From Alnus glutinosa (Eukaryota > Streptophyta > Magnoliopsida > Fagales > Betulaceae), in assembly GCF_958979055.1 (NCBI RefSeq), contig NC_084899.1, forward strand, positions 2,554,501 to 2,618,500: a stretch of 64,000 nucleotides of DNA, written 5' to 3'. Below are positions 11,485-22,161 of this stretch, piece after piece; position 1 is the first letter of the stretch, and the number at the start of each line of letters is the position of its first letter. Below the pieces are notes generated by a model, which saw only the letters and a program-made list of their open reading frames with translations, had not been told where the DNA came from and searched no databases. A program made the position numbers and the translations under genes.

Positions 11485-12281
11485 ATAGTGTATAATCCAA
11501 TTATATGTACATTGTACACCGATCCAATGCACTGGGACATTATACTTACCCAATTATATGTACGTTATATACCGATCCTATGCACTTAGAGATTATACTT
11601 ACCTAATTATACGTACGTTGTATACCGATCCAATGCACTGGGACATTATACTTACCCAATTATACGTACGTTGTATACCGATCCTATGCACTTGGAAATT
11701 ATACTTACCCAATTATACGTACGTTGTATACCGATCCAATGCACTGGGACATTATACTTATCCAATTATACGTATGTTGTATACCGATCCTATGCACTTG
11801 GAGATTATACTTACCAAATTATACGTACGTTGTATACCGATCCAATGCATTGGGACATTATACTTACCCAATTATACGTATGTTGTATACCGATCCAATG
11901 CATTGTGACATTATACTTACCCAATTATACGTACGTTGTATGCCGATCTTATGCACTTGGAGATTATACTTACTCAATTATACGTACGTTGTATACCGAT
12001 CCAATGCACTGGGACATTATACTTACCCAATTATACGTACGTTGTATGCCGATCCTATGCACTTGGAGATTATACTTACTCAATTATACGTACGTTGTAT
12101 ACCGATCCAATGCACTAGGACATTATACTTACCCAATTATACATATGTTGTATATCGATCCTATGCACTTGAAGATTATACTTACCCAATTATACGTACG
12201 TTGTATACCGATCCAATGCACTAGGACATTATACTTACCCAATTATACGTACATTGTATACCGATCCTATGCACTTGGACA
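11485..12281 (+). repeat. 53-bp satellite array, 15 units, 106-bp higher order
   Basis: Fifteen units spaced exactly 53 bp, each built on ACTTACCCAATTATACGTAC followed by GTTGTATACCGATC. Two unit types alternate: type A ends CCAATGCACTGGGAC and type B ends CCTATGCACTTGGAG. This gives a 106-bp higher-order period. The alternation breaks once, where two A units adjoin (7th and 8th). The unit contains the palindrome CGTACG. Because 53 is 2 modulo 3 and the unit lacks stops, all three forward frames stay open for long stretches, making spurious frames of up to 207 codons. Confidence 0.92.
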
Positions 12282-12739
12282 TTATATCAAATAGAATTCT
12301 ATTTCACAATCTCCTTGGAAGCTGACTGATGAGGGACAGGACAGGGGATAATTTGGTCTATTTGGATAATTACTATTTAATTTTATGTTTTGTTAATTTC
12401 AAGATTCATGCGGTGGAGTTTATGTAATTCTTTTTTTTCTTTTTTTCTTTTTTTAATAATTTGCAAGTTTCTTCATTGATGCCGATAAAGTTTGTTTAGT
12501 TAATACTTTCACACGTTCCATAACAGTTTATACACGAGTTATTGATTAAGAAAAAGAGGTTTGAAGCATTATATAAAGAAGGATACTTTCATAATTAATT
12601 ACCACATACATCAAAAAAAAAAAAAAAAAACCAAGAAAACAAAAATAAAGGGCTCAATAATAGCTTTTCAAATACCAAATTTTGACATTGTTGGTGCATA
12701 CACACCAACACACAGATATCATATATCTTTTTTCTTTTT

Positions 12740-12781
<42 letters not shown>

Positions 12782-12990
12782 TTAGAAAAGATATCATGTA
12801 ATCATTGGATAGGGGTGCTCATATTATTCACGTACGTTGTATACGGATCTTATCCACTTGGATTAATCATTTTTTTTTTAAGTGGATAAATATAATTTTC
12901 TTTTATATTTTCCAAAAAAAGTTTCGGATTTATTTATTTATTATTCTTTTTAAATTTTTGGAATTTTATTTGAATTTTTTAAATATAAAA
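12282..12990. other. spacer interrupting the satellite
   Basis: No gene was seen. It contains an A run at about 12613-12630, a TA microsatellite at about 12744-12776 and one degraded satellite piece at about 12829-12861 (ACGTACGTTGTATACGGATC). The decayed unit suggests the two arrays were once continuous. Confidence 0.5.
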
Positions 12991-13070
12991 CGATGTTTGT
13001 CATTATAGTAACGTGTATTTAAATGCCACGTTACTATGTTAGTAACATGAACATTTATCATGTTACTGTA
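12991..13070. repeat. two more hairpins of the AGTAACGTG type
   Basis: AGTAACGTGTATTTAAATGCCACGTTACT and then AGTAACATG ... CATGTTACT, the same palindrome design as at 11085-11315. They sit directly beside the resumed satellite at 13071. Confidence 0.6.
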
Positions 13071-13207
13071 GATACCGATTCTATGCACTTGGAGATTATA
13101 CTTACCCAATTATACGTACGTTGTATACCGATCCAATGCACTGTGACATTATACTTACCCAATTATACGTACGTTGTATACCGATCCTATGCACTTGGAC
13201 ATTATAT
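13071..13207 (+). repeat. 53-bp satellite, second array (about 2.6 units)
   Basis: Three successive type B, A and B ends spaced 53 bp, with the same consensus as the main array. The array runs into the right arm of the inverted repeat at about 13205-13228. Confidence 0.85.
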
Positions 13208-13525
13208 ACATACATGTACATGTAAAATATCTATTAAACTCACAACAAGTTGTGTGAGAATACAATAATGCCCTTAGATTTATCTTTTAAAAAAAAAAAC
13301 CTAGTCATGACCCATTGTCTGGCTTTAGAGACCTAGGAAGACACATGGTCTGGTCGGTGTATTTTTATTTTTATTTGATATGAGTGTTATTGTCATTTTG
13401 GGTTACATTTATCGCACATGACCCATTTTCTATCGAATCTAAGAAAAAACCCTAACACAGGTAGTTAAGTGAAAGAATTTGGTAGTTTGGGCTTTGGAGG
13501 TCAGTTGTAACTTTTTAAAATTTGG

Positions 13526-13575
<50 letters not shown>

Positions 13576-13909
13576 AAAAGAAAAAGAAAAAGAAAAAGAA
13601 AAATAGATGAGAAGAAAAAAAAGTAACAAATGGTTACATTATAATGCTACATATCACACAAACATCTTACAAAGCCGATGTGGTAAGGTTTAGTAACCAT
13701 TGAATTGATCTTCTTTTTTTTTTTTTTATTATTATTATTATTTTTTAACTAGGTATGTTCCAAAGGTTATTAGACATCAACACGTCAGCTTTGTAAAATA
13801 TTTGTGTAGTATATAACATTACACATCGTTACAAAGGAATCCTTCCTATTTTCAAGAAGATTCAACAATGAAAAATGCTACCAGAAAACGTGGTTAAAGC
13901 AGTTCATTT
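13208..13909. other. intergenic with TA microsatellite
   Basis: Contains (TA)n at about 13531-13572, an AAAAAG run, and two near-inverse phrases (ACATCACACAAACATCTTACAAAG at 13650 and its rough complement near 13790-13830), which suggest a small decayed fold-back element. No gene was seen. Confidence 0.35.
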
Positions 13910-15546
13910 TAGGGGTGTACAAGCGGTTATAACCGGTGGTTATTGGCTAAAACTGCTAACCGCTAACCGCCTAGCGGTTATTTTTATTTTACCAACCGCT
14001 AACCGCCTTGGCGGAGGCGGTTATTTTTATAACCGCCGGTTAGCGGTTATAACCGGCGGTTTGAAACCGCTTTCGAATTCTGGTTTTGGGCCGGGTTTAG
14101 ACCGGTTTTGGGTCGGGTTAAAATCGGTTTTGGGCTATTTTTACACCTGTTTTGGGCCAGGTTTACACCTGTTTTGGGCCATTTTTTGTACAGATTTTTT
14201 GGGCCTTTTTTTTGTACAGATTTTTTGGGCCATTTTTGTACAGATTTTTCAAGAAAAAAATTTAATACTTTTTGGGCCTTTTGTCCTTTGTTACAAAATT
14301 ACTAATCCAAACATATTCTAAATTCCAAAACCAAACAAATCCAAATAATCAAATACCAAATTCTGCCTTTTTTTATTTTTTATTTTTTATTTTTTATTTT
14401 TTATTTTTTATTTTTTATTTTATTTTAATTACATTCAGCAGTGTATTAACATAGAATTACAGAATCTAGATTGGTGTTTGTCCATCTCCAATTTCTCATC
14501 AAAAACTCGAGCATATCACTTTAAAAAGAAAAAAAATCTCCTTAACACCAATAAAAGCCAACTCATTTGACTTCTCTATATCACTTTCAAAAATACCTAT
14601 GTATCTTTTTTATAAAAATAAACTATATATCATTTTAAAAGAAAGAAATTGAAATGTGAAATTGCGAGCTCGAGTAATGACTGGAAATATAAGATCGTTC
14701 AAATTTCAACTCCAGTTCAGCCAAACCCAACAATAATAGTACACAAAAATACAGAAAAACAACAAAATTAGTATATTATTTCCACTATAAAATTTATAAA
14801 TCTTGGGATTTACAGTAACTATTTACAACGAAAGGACATGCAGATCACATTGGATACTAAAAGCTCCGGAGTTGTCGTGGCACATGTTTGAATCTGTGAA
14901 TTAGGACAGAAACTCAAACAGATGACTTGGAGTGTTTGCAAAACTCAAAGCCTTATCATCCACGGAAGAGAAAGCTCTTGCTTAGCCTTAATTCCACCCA
15001 CAATAAAAGAAGTAAACTCCTCCAAATCAAAATCCAAGAATATATCCAAGAAATACCCAAATCAGAATACAATAACCTCTAATATATCTATATACAGTTT
15101 TTTTTTTTATCATTAAATTAAATCTACGAATATATTCACTACAAAAGGAAAAAGGACTATCTACCAAAACTGAGAGAAAAACAGATCTAAAGAGAAAATA
15201 TTGGCAATCCACAAATATGCACCCAATAACCTCTTCAAAAAAAAAAAAAAAAACGAGAGAAATCCAATTTTACACGAACCAGTGGAGAAACTTACAGTGT
15301 AGTGGCGGCGGAGACGACCGGAAGCGGAGACGAGCGGCGGCGGAGACGAGAGGGTAGAGACGAGAGAGACGAGAGGGCAGAGACGAGAGAGACGGCGTCG
15401 GCGACAACAAAAATGAAATGGGATGGAAAATGGAAACCTAAACCTAAAAGGAAAATATGGTTTATATATATTACCAAAACGGCGTCGTTTTGGGCATTCA
15501 GCAATGCCCAAAACGACGCCCCTCTACCTCTAGGCTCTCAGGTCAG

Positions 15547-15579
<33 letters not shown>

Positions 15580-15686
15580 TATATATATATATATAAGCGG
15601 TTAGCGGTTATTTATAACCGCTTTTAAAAGCGGTTAGCGGTTAGCGGTTTTAAAGCGGTTATAACCGCCCCGTTTGAACACCCCTA
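13910..15686. mobile_element. non-autonomous hAT transposon with GCGGTTA subterminal repeats
   Basis: A 1777-bp element flanked by a perfect 8-bp duplication, gttcattt at 13902-13909 and 15687-15694. Ends are TAGGGGTGT and ACACCCCTA. Both subterminal regions are crowded with GCGGTTA/TAACCGC motifs in both orientations (13922-14070 and 15594-15668), as in hAT elements where transposase binds such clusters. No transposase frame was found. Inside are a GGCGGAGACGAG-rich stretch (15303-15400) that on the minus strand resembles a leader exon with a donor site, and a perfect 17-bp hairpin at 15481-15520. Confidence 0.88.
15481..15520. repeat. 17-bp perfect hairpin inside the hAT element
   Basis: Left arm GGCGTCGTTTTGGGCAT (15481-15497), loop TCAGCA, right arm ATGCCCAAAACGACGCC (15504-15520). 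The related phrase CCAAAACGATGTCGTTTT recurs at about 19911-19928 in another element, so it is part of the transposon family rather than of a host gene. Confidence 0.8.
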
Positions 15687-15694
15687 GTTCATTT

Positions 15695-16406
15695 AGCTAA
15701 ATTATTTTTTAACTTGAATTTTAGGAACAATTAAAATTGTACATGCATGCATTATATCATTTATATGCATAGGGTTTCATTCTGATTTCTACTTAACGTT
15801 CTATTTTGAGGCTTTTCACAATAAATAGCCGAATTAAGTAAGAATCCCTATAAGACTGTAGAACAAACAGTTGCATGGATCCCATTACAGGGTCAAAACA
15901 ATTCAACCAGCCAAGCAGATTGTGGAAATATGAATTACAAAGAACGAATAAATATGAACAAACATTTGCGCTTTTCTTTCTGTACAGTATCAATCTGTAA
16001 GTTTAAGACTTATACATGGAAAAATATTGCAGATTTGCAGTCATAAGAGAAACTTCCCTTATGTCTCAGCAAAACCCAAATTAATGGCAGCAAAAACCAG
16101 CAGGCATTGCGACTCATAAACCCAAAATCAAGGATGATTAATCGAAGAAGAGTCTCACAAATCAGAGAGGAGATAAGAGGCCACGCACCCGAATATGGGG
16201 AAAAAAAAACAGAGTATACGAATTGTGGGAGGAAAAAAAATCAGGGTGAAAGAATTGAGGGTAAAATGAAGCTGCAAATATATATATATTTTCGCTCAAA
16301 CCAACTAGCTAGGGTAGTAGGGTTTGCTCAGAATGAGCAAGAACTAGTTAGTTATCACAGCATTTGAGGTGATTTTGCAGAAAGACAGAGAGTTTAAACA
16401 AAAGGT
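15695..16406. other. intergenic or 3' flank of the DUF1005 gene
   Basis: No domain-bearing frame. This is the downstream side of the minus-strand DUF1005 gene, so part of it is probably its 3' untranslated region. Confidence 0.4.
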
Positions 16407-18693
16407 TCAGAAAAAGGAATCTTGTTCACCATGGCAAAGTTCCTTCCTGAGTTTATGTGAGAAAAGCCGGCAAGCGTCGATGCTAAGATCAATGGCAGCT
16501 GAAAGCGCTATAAATAAGGCAGCATCAGCCATACAAGTAACATGCTGAACCCCTACATGTACAACAGGCTTGCTAACTTTTCCTTCACCTTCCACAGATG
16601 AACCCATCACAAACCCTTTAACAGGCGACCTTGAACTCAATGCTGGATCTTTCATTATTCCACTATCAATGCAAAAATGGCCACCCTTTTTTATGTTCAT
16701 GGTACCTTCAGCAATGGGAATGCTACCATTAGGGCCATTGTCAGTTACAAGCTCAAACTTGTAACCTAAGCCATCAATAGGGCCTCTCTCCCGCCATGCC
16801 TCGAGACGACCCCATGGCTTCCAGCTGCTGATGGAGAACCCGTGAGGGCGGAGAATGAGCCAAGCACCGGGGTTTGATCGAGACACACGGTCTGTGCCAG
16901 GTGAAGGGACAAATGGAGTGATCACGGAAGCAGCGGCCACAGGCGAGCCAGAGAGATCATATATCATTATCATCCACCCTTTTCGCTCCCTTCCCAACCT
17001 TTCCCTATCTCCTGAAAAGGTTCTCGTCCATCCCCTCTGACTGCTGGTGAAATCTGATGGGAGAGATCTGGATTTTCACATAACCAGAGGTAAATGTCAA
17101 AGGTCAATTTGAGTGTCAACATTTGTTAAAAAAACAGCACAGTCGCACAGAGCATAAAAATGAAGTCAAACAGGAATATCAACACCAACCAGATGGTATA
17201 CAACTGGAATCAAATGTATTGCACATGGGAGGATATCCAAGGTAGTTGAGCTTGACAATTGGGGTAGATTTAAAATTGTCTGTTTGACCAAACGAGGATG
17301 GCAACTAAGAGGCCACCATTGATTAGTTAACTTTCTTTCTGAGTATATATATTAATAGATTCGATTCTCATGAAGCTATTCTTAAACCAATGGATGATCA
17401 TCTCACATGGCTGCAGATAGCATGAAACAAAGTCATGGGAAATATATAACAAAAGAAAAACAGTGAAATATATTAGCAAATTTATGAGTTCATCTGCAAA
17501 AGCAGGACTCAATAAAATCTTAAAAGAAGAAGGTCATTTATGGCTTGTTTCTAATTATCATGTACTGATTCTGAGCTTGGTGTTACTACTAGGAGGAGAT
17601 TGATTCATGGAATAAGAATGGGAATAAGTTCTTCTAACAATTAACTCGATGTCAAATTGAAATGTCAATTCAAAGATTAGCACGCCAACATGTTGATAAA
17701 GACTCATGGAAGTTTCATGGGACCAAGGTAATTAAAAAGCATTCAACAAAATTAAAATTAAAGAAAAGAAAAACCCACTTGCTAGATCTGCCTTCTTCAT
17801 GATGATCTACGATCTAGCCATGATAGGTAAAAAAAAATAAAAAAAAATACACCATTTACGCTAAATACAACAAAAGAAACATAAAATAGATAAGGTGCTG
17901 GCCAGCTTGGCATGTGCTTATAACCAGCTAAGCATAGGGGCAGCTCACATGCGTAAAACACACCCAATTCCAGAAAGAAAAACCTCATTATTACCATAAT
18001 TATCAAAAGAAAAAACGAAAACAATGATGACCAGTAGGCGCACTTTAGCAAACTCACGGGTAAAGCACTAAAATGTACCGGACAAGAACACAAAACTCAC
18101 CTGGACCTGGAGTTCCGGTCCGCACTGAACGTGCAGCTGAAAACCGGTTGCCTTATATTCCCTTGAATCTGGAAAACAACAGGGCTACACTCCGGTTCGC
18201 CACCGAACTGGAACACGAACCGGGGATCCGGTTCAGACCGGACCACTATGTGAAATCGAGCCGAGGGCTTGTCCGGCTTGTTCCCCAGCTTCATCCAGCC
18301 GGTCTGGAACACGCTGGGCCGGCCCTCGGCGCCCTCCAGGTCGATGCCGACGTGGACCCGTCCCAGCAGCTTCCCGCCGCTGACGCCGCACGTGCGGCCC
18401 ATGCGGCCCGTGTAGACAGACACGCGGAGCGTGACGGACTTGCCGGAGAGTCGGCGAAGGGCGGCGGAGTCGAGGTGAAAGCCCGCGGCGGAGGTGGAGG
18501 AGTTCGGAGGAGAGTCGCCGGGCGAGGGGCAGAGAGGGAGGAGGGCGGTCTGGGACGGGAAGTTCTTGATCCGGAGCTTGCAGAAGCACGGGGTGGTGGA
18601 TGGATGGACCCCTGGACCGGCCGGTTTTGTCGCCTGTGGGAGCTTCAGAGCCAGTGACTCCACAATGAGACGAACGAATGGACATGGATCCAT
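16407..18693 (-). CDS. DUF1005 family protein
   Basis: Two exons on the minus strand, 18101-18693 and 16407-17040, joined across a 1060-bp GT-AG intron in phase 2. They give 408 residues ending QDSFF. The family is plant-specific with unknown function. The start MDPCPFVRLIVESLALKLP and the phrases CFCKLRIKNFP, WMKLGNKPDK and SNPGAWLILRPHGFSISSWK mark it. The second exon opens QRGWTRTFSGDRERLGRERK and then reads KGWMIMIYDLSGSPVAAAS. The acceptor CAGCAG with exon start T at 17040 is the only nearby choice that keeps frame. No signal peptide or membrane segment is evident. The coding part of exon 1 is GC-rich, unlike the AT-rich surroundings, which also creates a false 194-codon frame on the plus strand. 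A GA repeat lies in the probable leader. Arabidopsis relatives include At4g29310. Confidence 0.9.
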
Positions 18694-18849
18694 TTGTATT
18701 GATATCAGACTTATCAGTAGTAGCAGTTGTTGGTGTTCTTCTTGTTTCTCTCTTTTGGGTTTAAGAGGAAGAGTGAAACTCTGAAATGTGACTTAAATGG
18801 ATAACTTTGGGAACATCTGTCTTTAAGGACTAGAATGGATGTCGGATTC

Positions 18850-18850
<1 letters not shown>

Positions 18851-18886
<36 letters not shown>
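18851..18886 (-). repeat. GA microsatellite in the probable DUF1005 leader
   Basis: (CT)n on the plus strand reads (GA)n on the coding strand, about 160-190 bases upstream of the ATG at 18693. GA tracts are common in plant 5' leaders and core promoters and can bind BBR/BPC factors; a regulatory role here is inference. Confidence 0.4.
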
Positions 18887-18888
<2 letters not shown>

Positions 18889-18889
18889 C

Positions 18890-19789
18890 TTCTTAGTTTA
18901 GTAGGGTGGAGATTTTTCTCTCCTGTTTTTTTCCTTAGCGGGAGAATCGTCACGGGATTATGAACAGAGCGATGCGGCTCTTTAAGTGGGACCCAGGAAC
19001 CAATGTTCTGTAGTTAAAAAAGATTCCAAATTCTCATCAGGACAAACGGCGGAAATTTCTTCCAACCTTTTTATATTCTACCTTAACTATGTCAGAAATA
19101 TTAATAGTCATATTAAAAAATAAAATAAAATAAAAAGTTTAAAATTCTAACTGAACTTCACAGCTACAATCCAAACACTCATTAAACAGTTATGACATTT
19201 CACGTGCCTCCCAATGCGTTAAATGATACGGTTATTTTAAAAAAATAATTTTTTAAAGGTATATTTGTAATTCAAAATAATTATTTCACGTAAAACACTT
19301 ATAGTTGATAGAAAAATATTAGATTTACAACACCAATATATATTGGGGCCCACCTTCATGTGAGGGGTTGTTGTGCAGTTGTTGTGATGGCGTAGTGCAA
19401 GAATCAAATCCCTAGTTGATATAACACATGTTAAACAAGAGCTTCGTGTCATGATGTGATATACAGTTCGTTAATTCGATAATAAGTTTACAAAATGATC
19501 TATTTAGCAAAAAATGTAAAGACCTAATTTTTTTAAATAAACCTCATACAATGCGCACAATTTTAAAAAAAATTTCAAGGCCTTGATGGTAATATTCCTA
19601 AAGACATCTTTTAGGTGGCGTTTGAATGAGAGTAATCTCTTAAGATTTTTTGGCATCTTAAACGACTATTCTATTTTGTTGCATTTAAGAATTTTGAAAA
19701 TCCTAAAAAAATTACCCTATTTGATTGTATTTAGTTAAGAGAATTCAAATGCCTATGGGTACCCCCTCCCCCTTCCAAACAATTAGAAC
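18890..19789. other. intergenic, upstream of DUF1005
   Basis: Includes the probable promoter of the minus-strand DUF1005 gene and AT-rich DNA. At 19615-19755 a GGCGTTTGAATGAGAGTAATC-like stretch with loosely inverted ends suggests a decayed MITE. No gene was seen. Confidence 0.4.
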
Positions 19790-20685
19790 TATACAGGCGG
19801 GCGATTATTAACTGCTTTAGTAAATGGTTAGCAAAAATTGCAAATCGCGAGAGCGGTTAATAGCCGTCAATCCTTAATATAGCAAAATAATGTTATTTTG
19901 GTATTTAATACCAAAACGATGTCGTTTTAATATAGGATTAAGTTTTTAGTCTTCATTTTTCTTTCTCTTCTCATTTCTCTCTTCTCACTCTCAGCCTCTC
20001 AATGCTCTTATGTTGAATGACAAAAATTGTGAACCTCTCTATCTCTAAGTGATGAGTCTAATCGAATTTTATTAAAAACCTTAATTTCCCGCCCCCCCCC
20101 CCCCCCCCCCCCCACCCCCCACAAAACACACTTAGCAAATGAAGAGAGAGAGAGAGAACAAAGGGAGCAAAGCAGTGTTGAAAGTTTAAAAACGAAACTT
20201 CCTTAGAGAAAGAGAACCACTCTTCAACTTTTACCAACCTCACCACCACCGTTGCCAGAGCCATTTACAAGCCCAATCTCTCATCAATCCTCACAAAATC
20301 GCTTATCAGAACCAATCCTAACGTAATCTTATTGAATTGCTCATTCAATGATGCCAGATGATTTTTCAAAACCCTAGCTCCACTTGTATGGTGTTGCGGC
20401 TGATCAAAGATTCATTCGTTCACATAATTTGGTAATTGTAGGCTGTTTTGTCTTCTCTCTCTTTTTTTTTTCTCCCTCTCAATTTTGATTCTACAGTGAA
20501 TTAGGGATGCCGAAGTAGGGTTTGGTTTGTGATTGACAGGTGGTTATGCGGTCTGTTTGAGAGTCAATAATCGCTAACAACCTAAGACAATGCAGTTACG
20601 TTTACAAAAATTTGATAACCGCATAAGGCGATGCGGTTAGAGGCAATAACCACTAATCGTAACCACCTATACACTTATACCCCCA
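19790..20685. mobile_element. decayed hAT-like element related to the one at 13.9 kb
   Basis: The left end carries CTATACAGGCGGGCGATTATT and GAGCGGTTAATAGCCG. The right end carries ATGCGGTTAGAGGCAATAACC and CCACCTATACACTTATACCC, roughly inverted. It shares the CCAAAACGATGTCGTTTT palindrome and a leader-like pyrimidine tract with the 13.9-kb element. A C run of about 23 bases is at 20091-20114. No clean target duplication was found, so boundaries are approximate and the copy is old. Confidence 0.5.
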
Positions 20686-21980
20686 ATTGTCTTTTGTTGA
20701 GAATGTGGATATCCTTATAAAAGGGTGAAAATTCACATTCCCTTGTCCTTGAGAAATTTTTTTTTTCTCCTTTTATTCAAGAATATAAAAATGCTCATAC
20801 TTATTATTATTATTATTATTATTGATAATAAGGCGCAACACACTAAACATCATGGCTTTGTCAATCCCAAAACCTTACAAAACTCTCCCTCTAATTAAGC
20901 TGAGTAAAAAACTCTCTCAAATATGTAGGAGCATCCATTTAGTTCTTCGTGGACTTAAAAGAAAATAAATTAAACAATATAGGGAGTTATATATATATAT
21001 ATATATATATTTGTATGCGGAAAAATTTCTAGAAGTAATGTTTTTTTGCGGGGAGAAAAAGAAAGTGCAGCTGAGAAGTTGGCGAGAAATTTGTGGGGAA
21101 AGCTTGTCCCGCAGTGGGGTCATATCACAGCTGGGTTATGGCTGTCACCACGTTCTCATGGAATGGAAGCCTAACTGCAGCTGTAGCTGATTGGGCGAGA
21201 GGTGTGGAATATCATCAGGTTAGAAACACTGAAACTGCCAACGTGGCATCCCCTGATCGCCGCTATGGACGGCTGTGTTTGACGGCGCTAATTGGTTTGT
21301 TTTTCTTTTAAATTTTTGGTCAGAGCTAATGCATTGTTTAGGAGGTTAGTAAACTCAAAAAATAACTACAAACTCCAACAGATAAATCAACTTGTGTATT
21401 TTATTTGTGGATATATAATGTCAAAGGAATAATTAACAGATTGTCTGATGGATTTGATTTCGGAATAAAATTATTTGATATTCATTCGGTTTGTCATTTT
21501 GTTGCCTTTTATATTGGGAAATATATTTAAAGAAATGCTAAAGCATCTAGTAAATTAATAAAATTAAAACCTTAAGAAATGATTTGATAAAAAAAAAAAT
21601 GATAGCTCCGTGCATGGAAGTATTAATTGGCATGAAAGAAATATGATTCCTCTACTGTCATATAAATCTCATCTTATCTTGTGTGGATAGTCCTTCAAAC
21701 ATCCCAACTAGTTTGGACACAGTCAATGTCCCCTTTTGCCTAGGGAGGCTTTCGGATCCAAATGTAGATTTGGATGTCATATGTATGTACTCATCATCCA
21801 TCCATCACGGTGCCAAGATAATATTAGACAAAATTAGACAAAAATGAGACCAAGTAAGGCCCATCACCTAAGATGCACAACAAATAATAACTGTATTTAA
21901 TAATGGTAATAATTACACAGATGCAGAAAGTAATATCTTGAAATTATGAATTGAATATTATAAATAATCGCATCCGTATG
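20686..21980. other. intergenic, no gene seen
   Basis: AT-rich, with an ATT repeat near 20800-20825 and a TA repeat at 20988-21010. The frame 21093-21311 (MGKACPAVGSYHSW) has ordinary base composition, but I recognise no domain, splice partner or family, so I do not call it a gene. Confidence 0.4.
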
Positions 21981-22153
21981 CAGGGGCGGAGCTAGAATTT
22001 AAGATTTGGGGGGGTCAAATTGAAAAAAATAATAATTTGGAGGGGCCAAAACTAAAAAAATAAAAAAAATTATGAGTAAAATTTAATTTTTATTTTTTTT
22101 TGGGGGGAAACCTCTGGCCTTGGAAGGCCAAGGCCAAGGGTAGCTTCGCCCTG
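21981..22153. mobile_element. small hAT-type MITE
   Basis: A 173-bp element beginning CAGGGGCGGAGCTA and ending TAGCTTCGCCCTG, nearly exact inverted ends. It is flanked by 8-bp duplications tccgtatg (21973-21980) and tccatatg (22154-22161), which match at 7 of 8 positions. No coding capacity. Related ends occur at 38015-39158. Confidence 0.8.
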
Positions 22154-22161
22154 TCCATATG

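Larger units (their letters stand above)
11421..13228. repeat. region bounded by a 24-bp inverted repeat
   Basis: TTTACATGTACATGTATGTA begins at about 11421, and its reverse complement TACATACATGTACATGTAAA ends at about 13228, extended by TATA on the inner side. The pair encloses both satellite arrays and two more hairpins. The motif is itself partly palindromic (TACATGTACATGTA), so the match may be less informative than its length suggests. No target duplication was identified. Confidence 0.45.

Noticed and set aside
11485-12281. A CRISPR-like array
   Set aside because: Units are contiguous 53-bp tandem copies with no unique spacers, in plant nuclear DNA; this is a satellite.
18073-18657. 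194-codon plus-strand frame (MYRTRTQNSPGPG)
   Set aside because: Antisense shadow of the GC-rich first exon of the DUF1005 gene; low-complexity Ala/Gly/Arg text.
21093-21311. Possible 72-residue protein
   Set aside because: No domain, no splice partner and no family resemblance that I can identify.
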